56,452 nt of DNA from Spirochaetia bacterium. GTDB taxonomy: Bacteria; Spirochaetota; UBA4802; UBA5550. The DNA is taken from the NCBI GenBank assembly GCA_009885955.1, contig VFJS01000076.1, positions 1 through 56,452 of the forward strand, written 5' to 3'. Positions 26,503 through 35,661 of this stretch are shown here, piece by piece; the first letter of the stretch is position 1; the number at the start of each line of letters is the position of its first letter. The notes beneath the pieces were generated by a model, which was not told where the DNA came from, searched no databases, and saw only the letters and a program-made list of their open reading frames with translations. The position numbers and the translations under genes were made by a program.

Positions 26503-26547
26503 AACACAAACTTCCGGGGACAGGAATATATTTTTATTCTGAGTTCA

Positions 26548-26577
26548 ATTATGTGTATAACTTTGGATACTTGTCAA
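26548..26577 (-). promoter_or_regulatory. Sigma-70-type promoter for the lipoprotein-cupin operon
   Basis: On the minus strand, TTGACA (26577-26572), an 18-base spacer and CATAAT (26553-26548), ending 46 bases before the lipoprotein start. Confidence 0.5.
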
Positions 26578-26691
26578 CAATTTTTATAATGGCATGATGC
26601 CCCTTTCCCAATATATTCCATACATACATGAACTATTATTCCCGTTGATTTTCCTGCCCGTGACTGAAATAAATGTCCTATTCTCTTGCAA

Positions 26692-26725
26692 TAAAAAAAG
26701 GCGGCACCTTCCGGTGCCGCCTTTT
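26692..26725 (-). terminator. Strong intrinsic terminator
   Basis: Perfect 9-bp G/C stem GGCGGCACC (26700-26708) and GGTGCCGCC (26713-26721) with a four-base loop, flanked by an A-run on the left and TTTT on the right. On the minus strand a run of seven T follows the stem, so it ends transcription of the gene at 26750-28393. It would also work, more weakly, on the plus strand. Confidence 0.9.
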
Positions 26726-26749
26726 CATAAACTTAGGCTGAAATAAACC

Positions 26750-28393
26750 TTATTCGCTTAAAATCTTCTTCGCGCTTTCATCCTGTGCGTCACTGATGAA
26801 TGTAATGCCGGTGATTTTTTCCGTATCCCTGTTCGCAGAGAAGAGCTCATTCCTTGAAAGCTGGGAAATGGAGAATTTCCTTGCGCCTGCGAGAAGCTGC
26901 TGTAGTCCCGCCGTAAGCTTGTCTGCAGCGGTCCATGCTGCGATTGCTCCAAGGGGTATGTTCTTCATCTCGTTGGCGCCCACTTTTTTCTGGACATCGT
27001 AATACCCGGTGAATATCTCCTCCGGAGTTTTTCCGTTTTCCGTAACATTTTTCGGAAGCTCTGACCAGTTTCCATTGAGCTTTTCCTTCCTGTCAGGGTG
27101 GAGAACGCCTTCAATGTTGGACCCCAGGTATCCGGGGATCATGAGGGCTCTCCCCATGCAGACCAGCTTGGTATAGGGGGCTCCCAGTGCCAGCGCCTTA
27201 AATATGTGGTCCTCCCGGGCAAATCCGCCCGCCAGAGACAGGTCAACAACATCCTCTCCCCTGGCTGCCAGTATCTGCGCGTACTCGTATGCCTTGGAGT
27301 GGAGGTATATGGAAGGCACTCCCCATGTCTCCATCATGTTCCAGGGGCTCATTCCTGTGCCGCCGCCTGAACCGTCTATGGTGAGGAGGTCGAGTTTATG
27401 TTCTGTTGAAAGCTTTATAGACAGGGCCAGGGCCTCCATGCCGTAGGAGCCGGTCTTCAGGGTAATCCTTGAAAAACCAATCTTTCTCAGGTATTTCACT
27501 GCCTTGCCGAAGTCCTCCCTCACCTGGTCAACGCTGGACAGGTTGGTGTAGCCGAGCCTGCTGTGACGTGCAAAGGATTTTATGGCTCCATGCTTGTACC
27601 CCTCTTCAACTTCGGGCTTTGTGGGATCCGGATCTACTATATATCCCCTTCCCTTCAGGAATTTCGCGTATTCTATGTCAGATACCTGTATCTCGCCGCC
27701 GATGTTCTTTGCGCCCTGTCCCCACTTGAGCTCCAGGATCACCTTATCGCCGCCGTACTTGCTTATAATGTATTCGGCAACGCCGTTTCTTGTATCCTCC
27801 ACATTCATCTGGACAATGATTGCCCCATATCCGTCAAAATATTTCAGATAGGTGTCGATCCTTCTGTCCAGTTCCGGGGCTTTATCAATTTTCCCGTTTT
27901 TAATAACAGCCTGTTTGTCAATTCCTGCCACGTTTTCGCCGACAACTATCGGGTATCCGCACAGGGCAGCGCCGGTTGCAAAGGACTCCCAGTATTTAGC
28001 AGCAATGAACGTTGAGCCCAATGCTCCTGTCATGATTGGAATTCTGGACTTTGTCTTTACCTTTTTCCCGAATTCAGTCTCCAGTGTTACATTCGGGAAA
28101 ATGCAGTCATCAGGATCTTTTGATAGGCCCTTTGCAAGGCCCTTTGAATCATAGAGGTAGCCATTTATCCTGAGCGAGTTGTATGAAACGCCTATATGGG
28201 TTGTGTTTGAGCTTCCGGCTGTTATGGCGCCGAAGTCCCTCGGATAAAGGAGCTTTCTCCCTTTCATGCAAGAAACCCATGTCTCGCATTTGCCCTGGCA
28301 ATCAGCCCTGCAGAGTGTGCAAAGCCCTGATTCACAGGGATTTCCCCGGTTGATTGTCCCCAGGGCGTCATTACTTTTTGGCCATTGAATCAT
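26750..28393 (-). CDS. FMN-binding glutamate synthase-like protein
   Basis: 547 residues from the ATG at 28391-28393, which has GGGGG 7 bases upstream; the longer frame has no such site. It corresponds to the FMN/central domain of glutamate synthase (GltB domain 2, archaeal type). Signatures are RIPIMTGALGST, ELKWGQGAKNIGGE, LTIDGSGGGTGMSPW and VDLSLAGGFAREDHIFKALALGA. It begins with a Cys cluster (CESGLCTLCRADCQGKCETWVSC, six Cys within residues 20-42), a likely iron-sulfur or zinc site not part of the FMN barrel. No glutaminase (GltB N-terminal) domain and no GltD in the window, so it may use another substrate. The gene is bounded by the terminator at 26692. Confidence 0.85.
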   Translation of the reverse strand: MIQWPKSNDALGTINRGNPCESGLCTLCRADCQGKCETWVSCMKGRKLLYPRDFGAITAGSSNTTHIGVSYNSLRINGYLYDSKGLAKGLSKDPDDCIFPNVTLETEFGKKVKTKSRIPIMTGALGSTFIAAKYWESFATGAALCGYPIVVGENVAGIDKQAVIKNGKIDKAPELDRRIDTYLKYFDGYGAIIVQMNVEDTRNGVAEYIISKYGGDKVILELKWGQGAKNIGGEIQVSDIEYAKFLKGRGYIVDPDPTKPEVEEGYKHGAIKSFARHSRLGYTNLSSVDQVREDFGKAVKYLRKIGFSRITLKTGSYGMEALALSIKLSTEHKLDLLTIDGSGGGTGMSPWNMMETWGVPSIYLHSKAYEYAQILAARGEDVVDLSLAGGFAREDHIFKALALGAPYTKLVCMGRALMIPGYLGSNIEGVLHPDRKEKLNGNWSELPKNVTENGKTPEEIFTGYYDVQKKVGANEMKNIPLGAIAAWTAADKLTAGLQQLLAGARKFSISQLSRNELFSANRDTEKITGITFISDAQDESAKKILSE

Positions 28394-28614
28394 ATAATAT
28401 CCCCCAATAAAATTTTTATGATAAATATAATAGACCCTCTGATAAATTATTACACTGGACGTCCCCGTCATTAAAAGGAAGAGCCTATTAAATCTTCAGT
28501 AATAAAAATATTTAGCGATACTGTATTAATTCAAACAATAAATTTAGCTGCAGTTACAATTATTGAAAATTTTACATGGATGTAACATTAAGGATTTCTG
28601 GAAAATTATTACAA

Positions 28615-29883
28615 TCAGAGCAGAAAATAATAAAATCTGCAGTCATGAGCCCCTTTATTGTATATTTTTTCAATAAATGATGTTTCAATTACAAGGGTAT
28701 CCCCCTCCTTGAGGTAATGAACATCTCCTTCAATGGTGCAATACATGGATCCTTTGACAATATTAATGAATTCTCTGCCTTTATGAAGGATTACAGGGCC
28801 TTGAACTGATTTTCCCTTTTTAAGTACTGCTAAATATGCTTCGATAGTAAGATTTGCATTTTCAAAAAGCCTGTAAATATCCAGATTTTTGTTTAAAGAT
28901 GCCACCTGGCTCAGTTTGTTGTAAACAGCATACCCTTTCTTATCGGGATTTTGCGATGAACTGAGGAAATAGTCCATTGATTTGTTAAATATCGATGAAA
29001 GCTGTATTAATGTGGTTAACGACGGGGACACAAGATCATTTTCAATCTGCGAGATTGCTCCCGGAGTCATGCCGAGGGCCTGGGCAAGCTCTGACTGGGT
29101 AATTTTTTTATGCTTTCTAAGTTCCTTAACCCTGGAACCGATATGGACCTGAATATCATTTTTGCTCTCCTGGAACTGGATATTGTCTTCTATAATCCTG
29201 AAATAATTGGCTTCACTCCCCTGGTATGACGTCCTGTCCTCGAGTTTTTTTACCCGTAATTCAAAATAATTGGACTGGGCATGGGCCAGGGCAAAGACAA
29301 TCTGGGTGATATGTGACAGGCTTGCGATAAATTCCTTTGAGTGGGCCTCCATCTCGTATACCCAGTAGGCAAGTGTATTCAGGTCATAAAGTTTGGGACA
29401 GGTAAACGAGAAAAACTCAAGCACAGCTGTTTCATCCCTCCAGAGTTCATTCATCCCTGTAAGGCTGTCAAAGATATAAAACGCGCCGTCCTTGTTCCCC
29501 TCCTCAATTTCATTCAGGAGTGAAATGAACGATTTCATGTCCCTGGGGTCTTCAATGCATATGAATCGGTTCTTATCATCTGTCCCCTTGCCGGAGTAAA
29601 AATCGAGAAAGACCTGGTCACCCTTGCCTTTCCCCTTTGTAAAGGCATCCACAAGAATCGCGTTAAAATTGGAAAAAAGATAATTATACCTTTTAAATAT
29701 GGTCTGCGGCGAATAGTTGAAATTCACATAAATGATGTTTTTCGTGAAATTTTCATTATGATAAAAAAAAGATCTGATAAAAACATCCACCGGGGCGCCG
29801 CCGGACACCTGCCATACCACATTGTCTCCAAGCCTGAATCCGCCGGTAATTTTATCTAAATACTTCACTCCGGTACTTATCAT
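28615..29883 (-). CDS. KaiC/RAD55-like domain fused to XRE helix-turn-helix and cupin
   Basis: 422 residues in three parts. Residues 1-220 resemble a RecA-fold KaiC/RAD55 domain: GVKYLDKITGGFRLGDNVVWQV, then IIYVNFNYSP and GAFYIFDSLTGM (Walker B region). But the expected Walker A GxxxxGKT is replaced by SGGAPVDVF, so ATP binding is doubtful. Residues 246-308 are an XRE helix-turn-helix (SRVKELRKHKKITQSELAQALGMTPGAISQIEN). Residues 340-422 are a small-molecule-binding cupin (VQGPVILHKGREFINIVKGSMYCTIEGDVHYLKEGDTL). AGAGGAAG precedes the ATG. It probably is a transcription regulator sensing a ligand; its target is likely near, for example the FMN protein or itself. Confidence 0.85.
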   Translation of the reverse strand: MISTGVKYLDKITGGFRLGDNVVWQVSGGAPVDVFIRSFFYHNENFTKNIIYVNFNYSPQTIFKRYNYLFSNFNAILVDAFTKGKGKGDQVFLDFYSGKGTDDKNRFICIEDPRDMKSFISLLNEIEEGNKDGAFYIFDSLTGMNELWRDETAVLEFFSFTCPKLYDLNTLAYWVYEMEAHSKEFIASLSHITQIVFALAHAQSNYFELRVKKLEDRTSYQGSEANYFRIIEDNIQFQESKNDIQVHIGSRVKELRKHKKITQSELAQALGMTPGAISQIENDLVSPSLTTLIQLSSIFNKSMDYFLSSSQNPDKKGYAVYNKLSQVASLNKNLDIYRLFENANLTIEAYLAVLKKGKSVQGPVILHKGREFINIVKGSMYCTIEGDVHYLKEGDTLVIETSFIEKIYNKGAHDCRFYYFLL

Positions 29884-30013
29884 ACTTCCTCTGATACAAT
29901 AATTAATATAAAATATTTAATCATAGCCCTAACCGGCCGGATCCCCTTTTATTTCAGTTTCTATGGTCAAATTGCATTTTTGCCTATCATGCCCTGCAAG
30001 TTCAAGAAAAAAT

Positions 30014-30076
30014 TTAATTGACCCTTATAATCATTGATATAATAATATACTGTTTACAGCAGATAAGGTCAATCAA
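30014..30076. promoter_or_regulatory. Promoter region with spaced inverted repeat upstream of lhgO
   Basis: TTAATTGACCCTTAT (30014-30028) and ATAAGGTCAATCAA (30063-30076) are reverse complements apart from one gap and one mismatch, separated by 34 AT-rich bases containing TATAAT-like strings. TTGACC in the left arm could be a -35 box. The gap 29884-30178 is divergent (KaiC-XRE-cupin to the left), so a site here could control both genes. Confidence 0.35.
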
Positions 30077-30178
30077 TATAAAAAGCGGCTGTTGCCCCGA
30101 CAAGCTTATGATGAAGCAGAATGTACGGCTGGGGGCACATTCAAGTAAGCCTTATCATTATTTTCCGGAGGATTCTTA

Positions 30179-31372
30179 ATGAAAAAAGAGTGCGATATTT
30201 TAATCTGCGGCTCAGGCATCATCGGCCTTACCATTGCCAGGGAACTTGTGAGCAGGGGACACAGGGACATCATAATCATCGAAAAAGAGGGTGAGATCGG
30301 CATGCACGCTTCCGGCAGAAACAGCGGTGTGCTCCATGCAGGCTTATACTATTCCCCTGACAGCTTAAAGGCAAAGTCGTGCATCAGAGGCAACAGGCTC
30401 ATGAAGCAATACTGCAAAAAAATGAAGCTCCCTCTGGTTGAATCAGGGAAAGTCATAGTTGCAAGAACTGAAGATGAAGTCTCCATACTCAAATTGCTTT
30501 ACACCAGGGCACGGGCCAATGGCACAAAGGTTAAATTGATCGATAAAAAGGAGCTTGCGGAAATTGAGCCTTCCGCGATTACCGTGAAGAAGGCCCTCTA
30601 CTCGCCTGAAACGGCAGTAATCAACCCCAAAGAAATTTTGATGAGCCTATATAATGAATGCATCAAATCAAAAAAAGTTGAAATTCATAAAAATACAAAA
30701 TTCATCAAAACCTCAGGCAGCGGCAGTATAAAAACAAACAGGGGGATATACGGATTTAAGACCTTTATTAATGCCGGAGGCGCTAATAGCGACAAAATCG
30801 CCCACGCCTTCGGGCTTGCGGAAAATTTCAGGCTCATTCCGTTCAAGGGGACATACAAAAAACTGAAAGATGACAGGGCATCCCTTGTGCATGGAAATAT
30901 CTATCCTGTACCCGATCTGAAAAATCCCTTCCTCGGCGTCCATTTCACAAGAACCATATCAGGGGAGGTCTTCATCGGACCCACGGCCATTCCGGCTTTT
31001 GGCCGGGAAAATTACAGGCCATGGAAAGGCCTTGGCCTTGAGACGCTTAAAATTCTCTACATGGATTTCATCCTTTTCATAGAAAACATCCCTTTTAGGA
31101 CAGTGGCAATTTCCGAACCGAAAAAATATCTCAGGAGAAACGTCTTCAACGATGCAAAAAGACTGGTCAGTGGCCTTGCAATAAGCGACATCATCCCCTC
31201 TTCAAAAGCGGGAATCCGGCCCCAGCTCGTTGACTGGGAAAAAAAGTCACTGGTCATGGACTTCATGGTGCTCAGGGATTCAAATTCAATCCATATATTA
31301 AACGCAATATCCCCGGCATTCACCGGGTCAATGGAATTCGCCAGGATTATTGCAGATGAATATCTGAAATAG
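30179..31372 (+). CDS. lhgO: L-2-hydroxyglutarate oxidase-like FAD enzyme
   Basis: 397 residues, the normal LhgO length. This DAO-family flavoprotein oxidises L-2-hydroxyglutarate to 2-oxoglutarate, passing electrons to quinone or another acceptor. The FAD-binding Rossmann motif is CDILICGSGIIGLTIARELVSRG. The family signatures are HASGRNSGVLHAGLYYSPDSLKAKSCIRGN and, near the end, GIRPQLVDW. The ribosome binding site GGAGG is 7 bases before the ATG. It is co-oriented with corA 14 bp downstream. Close relatives can act on other 2-hydroxy acids or glycerol-3-phosphate, so the substrate is probable rather than certain. Confidence 0.88.
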   Translation: MKKECDILICGSGIIGLTIARELVSRGHRDIIIIEKEGEIGMHASGRNSGVLHAGLYYSPDSLKAKSCIRGNRLMKQYCKKMKLPLVESGKVIVARTEDEVSILKLLYTRARANGTKVKLIDKKELAEIEPSAITVKKALYSPETAVINPKEILMSLYNECIKSKKVEIHKNTKFIKTSGSGSIKTNRGIYGFKTFINAGGANSDKIAHAFGLAENFRLIPFKGTYKKLKDDRASLVHGNIYPVPDLKNPFLGVHFTRTISGEVFIGPTAIPAFGRENYRPWKGLGLETLKILYMDFILFIENIPFRTVAISEPKKYLRRNVFNDAKRLVSGLAISDIIPSSKAGIRPQLVDWEKKSLVMDFMVLRDSNSIHILNAISPAFTGSMEFARIIADEYLK

Positions 31373-31386
31373 GAAAAAAGTATTAG

Positions 31387-32484
31387 ATGAAAAAAACACT
31401 TAAAAAAAGGACCATGTCGTCAAAAAAAGCAGGGCTGCCGCCGGGTACCCCGGTATATACCGGGGATAGTACGGTAAGCGAAGTTAAGATTATCATGATG
31501 GATTATAATAAGGAAAGCTGTATAATCAAGCCTATGAAACATTTTAAGGACAGCATTCCCTTTTTTGACAATAAAAGCGTAACATGGATTAACATTACAG
31601 GGCTCCGCGAGGTAAACCTGATAGATGAACTGGGAAATTTTGCAGGGCTGCACCCGCTCATAATCGAAGACATACTCCACACCCAGCAGCGCCCCAAGAT
31701 TGAAACATATGAAGGCTATATTTTTATCGTAATGAAGATGATAATCCTCAGCAACGGAAACATGAGTGAAAACTTCGATTTTGAACAGTTCAGCCTCATC
31801 CTCGGCAAAAACTATGTACTATCCTTCCTTGAAAATGATCACCCTGTTTTTGATGAAGTGGTTAACAGGATTACAAACAACATGGGAAAGATCCGGAACT
31901 CGGGATCCGACTACCTGGCCTACAGGCTCATAGACGTTATCGTTGATAATTATTTCAAAATGCTGGAAGTCCTGGGCGACAGGATGGAGGACCTCGAGGT
32001 GGAGCTCGTGGAACATCCCACCAGGGAAACGCTGCATAAAATTCATGGACTGAAAAGGGAGCTGATTTTCGTGAGAAAATCGATCTGGCCGCTGAGGGAG
32101 GTGATCAGCGCCCTTGAGCGTGATGAAGGCTATCTTATCAAAAGGCAGACCCATGTATATTTACGAGACCTCTACGACCATACTATTCAGATCATCGACA
32201 CCGTGGAGACGTTCAGGGACCTCATCGGAGGAATGCTCGAGGTCTATCTTTCAAGCATAAGCAACAAGATGAATGAAATCATGAAGGTTCTCACCATTTT
32301 CACTGCAATTTTTATTCCGCTCTCGGTCATAGCTGGAATATACGGCATGAATTTCAAGACCGAGGTAAGCCCCTACAACATGCCTGAACTCAACTGGGTA
32401 TACGGCTACCCCTTTGCCCTCGGATTAATGGCCGCAGTTGCCGCTACTCTTCTTTTAATTTTTAAAAAAAAGAAATGGTTTTAA
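31387..32484 (+). CDS. corA: CorA-type magnesium/cobalt transporter
   Basis: 365 residues. CorA forms a pentameric inner-membrane channel for Mg2+. There is an N-terminal cytoplasmic alpha/beta domain (to about 250: VTWINITGLREVNLIDELGNFAGLHPLIIEDI), a long stalk helix (VRKSIWPLREVISAL), then two C-terminal transmembrane segments. The GMN signature appears as YGMNF after the first segment (LTIFTAIFIPLSVIAGIYGMNF); the second is PFALGLMAAVAATLLLIFKKKKWF. AGGAAAA lies upstream of the start. It probably shares a transcript with lhgO. It is followed by a 381-bp gap holding a CCCTCACCC-type repeat pair. Confidence 0.95.
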   Translation: MKKTLKKRTMSSKKAGLPPGTPVYTGDSTVSEVKIIMMDYNKESCIIKPMKHFKDSIPFFDNKSVTWINITGLREVNLIDELGNFAGLHPLIIEDILHTQQRPKIETYEGYIFIVMKMIILSNGNMSENFDFEQFSLILGKNYVLSFLENDHPVFDEVVNRITNNMGKIRNSGSDYLAYRLIDVIVDNYFKMLEVLGDRMEDLEVELVEHPTRETLHKIHGLKRELIFVRKSIWPLREVISALERDEGYLIKRQTHVYLRDLYDHTIQIIDTVETFRDLIGGMLEVYLSSISNKMNEIMKVLTIFTAIFIPLSVIAGIYGMNFKTEVSPYNMPELNWVYGYPFALGLMAAVAATLLLIFKKKKWF

Positions 32485-32540
32485 CAGGATATTAATCAGA
32501 ACTTGTTTATTTATCCGGCATTCCATTCGTATTAATAATA

Positions 32541-32756
32541 ATGCCCTCACCCCCGGCCCCTCTCCCGGAATAGGGAGAGGGGGGTTAGTCATATTTATAA
32601 ATCTATAAAAATAGGTAATTGAATGGCCACTTAAATTCACTTGTTACAGAGAATAAACTGTTTTTTATTTATTAATTTTGGAAAATAATGATTATTCATA
32701 CATATAAAAGCCCTCGCCCTACCGGGAGAGGGCGCGCAGAGCGCGGGTGAGGGCAT
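32541..32756. repeat. Inverted pair of CCCTCACCC/GGGAGAGGG phrase elements
   Basis: The left arm (32541-32584) reads ATGCCCTCACCCCCGGCCCC then a perfect 10-bp hairpin CCCCTCTCCC / GGGAGAGGGG. The right arm (32710-32756) is the same phrase on the other strand: ...GGGAGAGGGCGC...GGGTGAGGGCAT. About 125 AT-rich bases lie between. This CCCTCACCCC-type phrase is a widespread intergenic repeat in bacteria. No gene is present in 32485-32865. It may also serve as a terminator for corA. Confidence 0.7.
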
Positions 32757-32865
32757 AGGATTTTAAAGATCAAAAGTATAGAGTTTCCTAACATTAAGGA
32801 AAGAGCATTTTTTAATTGACGATTTTTGAATACATTACTAAAATTATGTTATTGAGGTACATGAG

Positions 32866-33726
32866 GTGATTACATCCGTTTCCATAAACATCAGGCCCTA
32901 TGATGAGAGTACTCTTCTGCTTATAAAGGACCTTGTTGACATGCTTGTGAAAAGGAACATCAGGATTATGTTCCGGGAGAAGGATATTGGAAACAGCGGC
33001 CCCTTTTCCGCATACATTGCCGACGACGGTGATTTTGTCTATAATTCCGACCTGGTAATCGTAGTGGGCGGCGATGGGACATTCCTGAGAACCGCCCGCC
33101 TCTTCGTCGACACCGGCAAACCCATATTCGGGATTAACAAGGGGCGGCTTGGATTTTTAACTGAATTCAATCCCGGTGAGTATGAGAAATTCCTCCTGAG
33201 AATAATTGACGGAGATTATACAATTGCTGAGAGGCTGGTATTTGAGGCGGTCCATTTCAGGAATGATGTGAAGATATACGAGTCGTGCTTCATAAATGAC
33301 GCCGTGCTTTCAAAAGGGGCATTTTCCAGGGCGATAGGCGTAGAGCTGGAGATAGACGGCAAATACCTCAATTCATACACCGGGGACGGCCTCATCATAT
33401 CAACAGCAACAGGCTCCACTGCTTATTCACTCTCGGCAGGCGGGCCGATCATATCCCCTTCGGCCGGAAGCATATTTCTGTTAAACCCGGTCTGTCCCCA
33501 TTCCCTTTCCACAAGGCCCATGGTTCTCCCGTCATCTTCGGTACTCAGGGCACGGGTGATCTCGGACTTCAAAAATTTATCATTGACTATAGACGGCCAG
33601 GAATCTACGCAATTAGAAGGGAATGACGAGGTCCTGTTCAGGGTCACCGACAAGACTATCCGGCTGATTACTCATCCTGACAAAAATTTTTATGCGATAA
33701 TCAAGGAAAAATTGAACTGGGGTTAG
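32866..33726 (+). CDS. nadK: NAD kinase
   Basis: 286 residues, normal NadK length. The enzyme phosphorylates NAD to NADP. Signatures are VVGGDGTFLRTAR (GGDG diphosphate-binding motif), NKGRLGFLTEF, the conserved DGLIISTATGSTAYSLSAGGPII, and PVCPHSLSTRPMVLP. The start is GTG with GAGGT 7 bases upstream; the ATG five bases earlier is out of frame. It is followed by recN after 23 bp, a common neighbour in bacteria. All visible active-site residues are conserved. Confidence 0.95.
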   Translation: MITSVSINIRPYDESTLLLIKDLVDMLVKRNIRIMFREKDIGNSGPFSAYIADDGDFVYNSDLVIVVGGDGTFLRTARLFVDTGKPIFGINKGRLGFLTEFNPGEYEKFLLRIIDGDYTIAERLVFEAVHFRNDVKIYESCFINDAVLSKGAFSRAIGVELEIDGKYLNSYTGDGLIISTATGSTAYSLSAGGPIISPSAGSIFLLNPVCPHSLSTRPMVLPSSSVLRARVISDFKNLSLTIDGQESTQLEGNDEVLFRVTDKTIRLITHPDKNFYAIIKEKLNWG

Positions 33727-33749
33727 CCCGATTATCAGGGAAACAATGC

Positions 33750-35456
33750 ATGATATTAGAGATCACGATAAAAAATTTTGTAATCATCGACAACCTCACC
33801 GTTACCTTCGGGAAGGGCCTCAACATACTCACCGGAGAAACCGGCGCTGGCAAATCGATCCTCATCGACGCGCTCTCCGGCGTGCTCGGCGAGAAGATGA
33901 CCACGGACATGATACGGACCGGGCATGAAAAAGCAACCCTGGAATGCCTATTTGATATAACCGGCCTGCCGCAGGTAAGTGATATTCTTAACGAGTCCGG
34001 AATTGATTACGATGACAACCAGCTTATCATCAGGCGTGAACTCTATTCCAGCGGAAGGGGGAGATGTTTTGCTAATTCAGTCAACATCCCCATCAGCAGG
34101 CTGAAGGAAATTTCAGAATACCTGGTGGACATACATGGGCAGAATGAACACCAGAATATTGTAAAGGTAGCCAAGCACAGGGAACTCCTTGACAGCTTTG
34201 CAGGGACAGTCGGAGAGGTCCTGGAGATGAGGAATATTCACGCCAGGCTCCAGGAACTGAAAGACAGGCTGAAATCCTTTGACATTGACGAGAAGGAAAA
34301 GGCCAGGCTGATCGAATATAACAGGTTCGCAATCAATGAGATTGATGCGTCCCGTCTGTCGCTGAATGAAGAGGAGGCCCTGAAGCAGGAGTCGGTTCTC
34401 CTTGCCAATTCTGAAAAACTGTTCAATGAAATCAACGGTTCAACGGAACTGATGAATGGAGACGGCGGTGTAATCCAGAAATTAAAAAAAATAGAACAGT
34501 CCGTATCCTCTGTTTCCGAATTTGACTCAAACATATCCAGCACCATTGAACAGATCAGGGAAGCCCTGTATACCCTTGAGGATTCTTCGATATTCCTGCG
34601 CGATTATGAAAAAAATATAAATTTTTCACCAAAAAGAGTAAATGAGGTCGAGGAGCGGCTCTTGCTCATTTCATCCCTGAAAAAAAAATATGGCGCCGCT
34701 ATCAGGGATATTCTTGACTATGCTGAGAAGGCAAAAAAGGAGATTGATGCCATATCCTCCAGTGAAGAGGAGCTTGGAAAACTAAAAGAAGAATATAGAA
34801 ATGCCGTAAAGGAAGCCAAGGACAAAGCCCTCTCACTTTCGGCAAAAAGAAAAAACTCAGCAGGAGTCCTTGAAAAAATGGTCATCGGGGAGCTGAATGA
34901 CCTTGGCATGGGAGGGACCAGGTTCACCGTATCCATTGACCGGGAGCTGTCAACGGGAGGAGAAATTGAAACTGACAACAGGACCTACATGCTCTATCCC
35001 CATGGCCTCGACAGGATCGAATTCATGCTTTCTGCCAACGAGGGTGAGGATATGAAAGAGCTGAGGCGGGTGGCATCAGGAGGCGAGATGTCCAGAATAA
35101 TGCTGGCCATAAAAAAGGTTATCCTCTCCGCCGATATCGTTGACAGCATAGTCTTTGATGAAGTCGATGCCGGAATCAGCGGAAAAACCGCAGAGACCGT
35201 GGGGAAAAAGCTGAAGGAGCTTGCCAGGGACAGGCAGGTGCTAGTTATTACCCACCTGCCCCAGATTGCTGCCATGGGCGACAGCAATTATCTTGTTCAG
35301 AAGGGCAAAATATCGGACAGGGTGAACGTAACATTGAAACTGCTGAATAAAAAAGAGAAAATCAGCGAAGTGGCAAGAATGCTTGCCGGGGAAAAAGTTA
35401 CTGAACTCTCAATGAGGCATGCCGAAGAGATGGTTTCCCATGGTGAAAGCATCTAA
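33750..35456 (+). CDS. recN: DNA repair ATPase RecN
   Basis: 568 residues. RecN is an SMC-like protein that gathers DNA at double-strand breaks. N-terminal: ILEITIKNFVIIDNL and Walker A GETGAGKSILIDAL (about residues 28-41). The centre is a coiled coil (about 150-370). C-terminal: RRVASGGEMSRIMLAIK (signature), SIVFDEVDAGISGKTAETVGKKL (Walker B) and QVLVITHLPQIAAMGD, the order of the family. CAGGGA precedes the ATG. It is likely co-transcribed with nadK. Confidence 0.96.
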   Translation: MILEITIKNFVIIDNLTVTFGKGLNILTGETGAGKSILIDALSGVLGEKMTTDMIRTGHEKATLECLFDITGLPQVSDILNESGIDYDDNQLIIRRELYSSGRGRCFANSVNIPISRLKEISEYLVDIHGQNEHQNIVKVAKHRELLDSFAGTVGEVLEMRNIHARLQELKDRLKSFDIDEKEKARLIEYNRFAINEIDASRLSLNEEEALKQESVLLANSEKLFNEINGSTELMNGDGGVIQKLKKIEQSVSSVSEFDSNISSTIEQIREALYTLEDSSIFLRDYEKNINFSPKRVNEVEERLLLISSLKKKYGAAIRDILDYAEKAKKEIDAISSSEEELGKLKEEYRNAVKEAKDKALSLSAKRKNSAGVLEKMVIGELNDLGMGGTRFTVSIDRELSTGGEIETDNRTYMLYPHGLDRIEFMLSANEGEDMKELRRVASGGEMSRIMLAIKKVILSADIVDSIVFDEVDAGISGKTAETVGKKLKELARDRQVLVITHLPQIAAMGDSNYLVQKGKISDRVNVTLKLLNKKEKISEVARMLAGEKVTELSMRHAEEMVSHGESI

Positions 35457-35510
35457 ATGGATATCTTCATTCCTTGTAACTAATCAGCCAGTAAACAGGA
35501 CAAAATTTTG

Positions 35511-35654
35511 CTCACGGATTAGCACCGGATAAACACTGATAAGAATGGGATAATAATGAAAATTTATTATTGTATTAAAAATAAACCTAAAATGAGAATA
35601 AGTTTCTAATAATGATATTAAAAAAATCCGTGAATATCCGCGTGAATCCGTGAG
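35511..35654. repeat. Inverted pair of ATCCGTGAATATCCG phrase elements
   Basis: Left arm CTCACGGATTAGCACCGGAT... (35511-35545) and right arm ATCCGTGAATATCCGCGTGAATCCGTGAG (35626-35654) are reverse-complement versions of one phrase with a period of about 9-10 bases (ATCCGTGTTT type). The AT-rich middle (about 80 bp) has no gene. It fills the recN-chemoreceptor gap and ends seven bases before the receptor stop codon. Confidence 0.7.
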
Positions 35655-35661
35655 CTATTAA

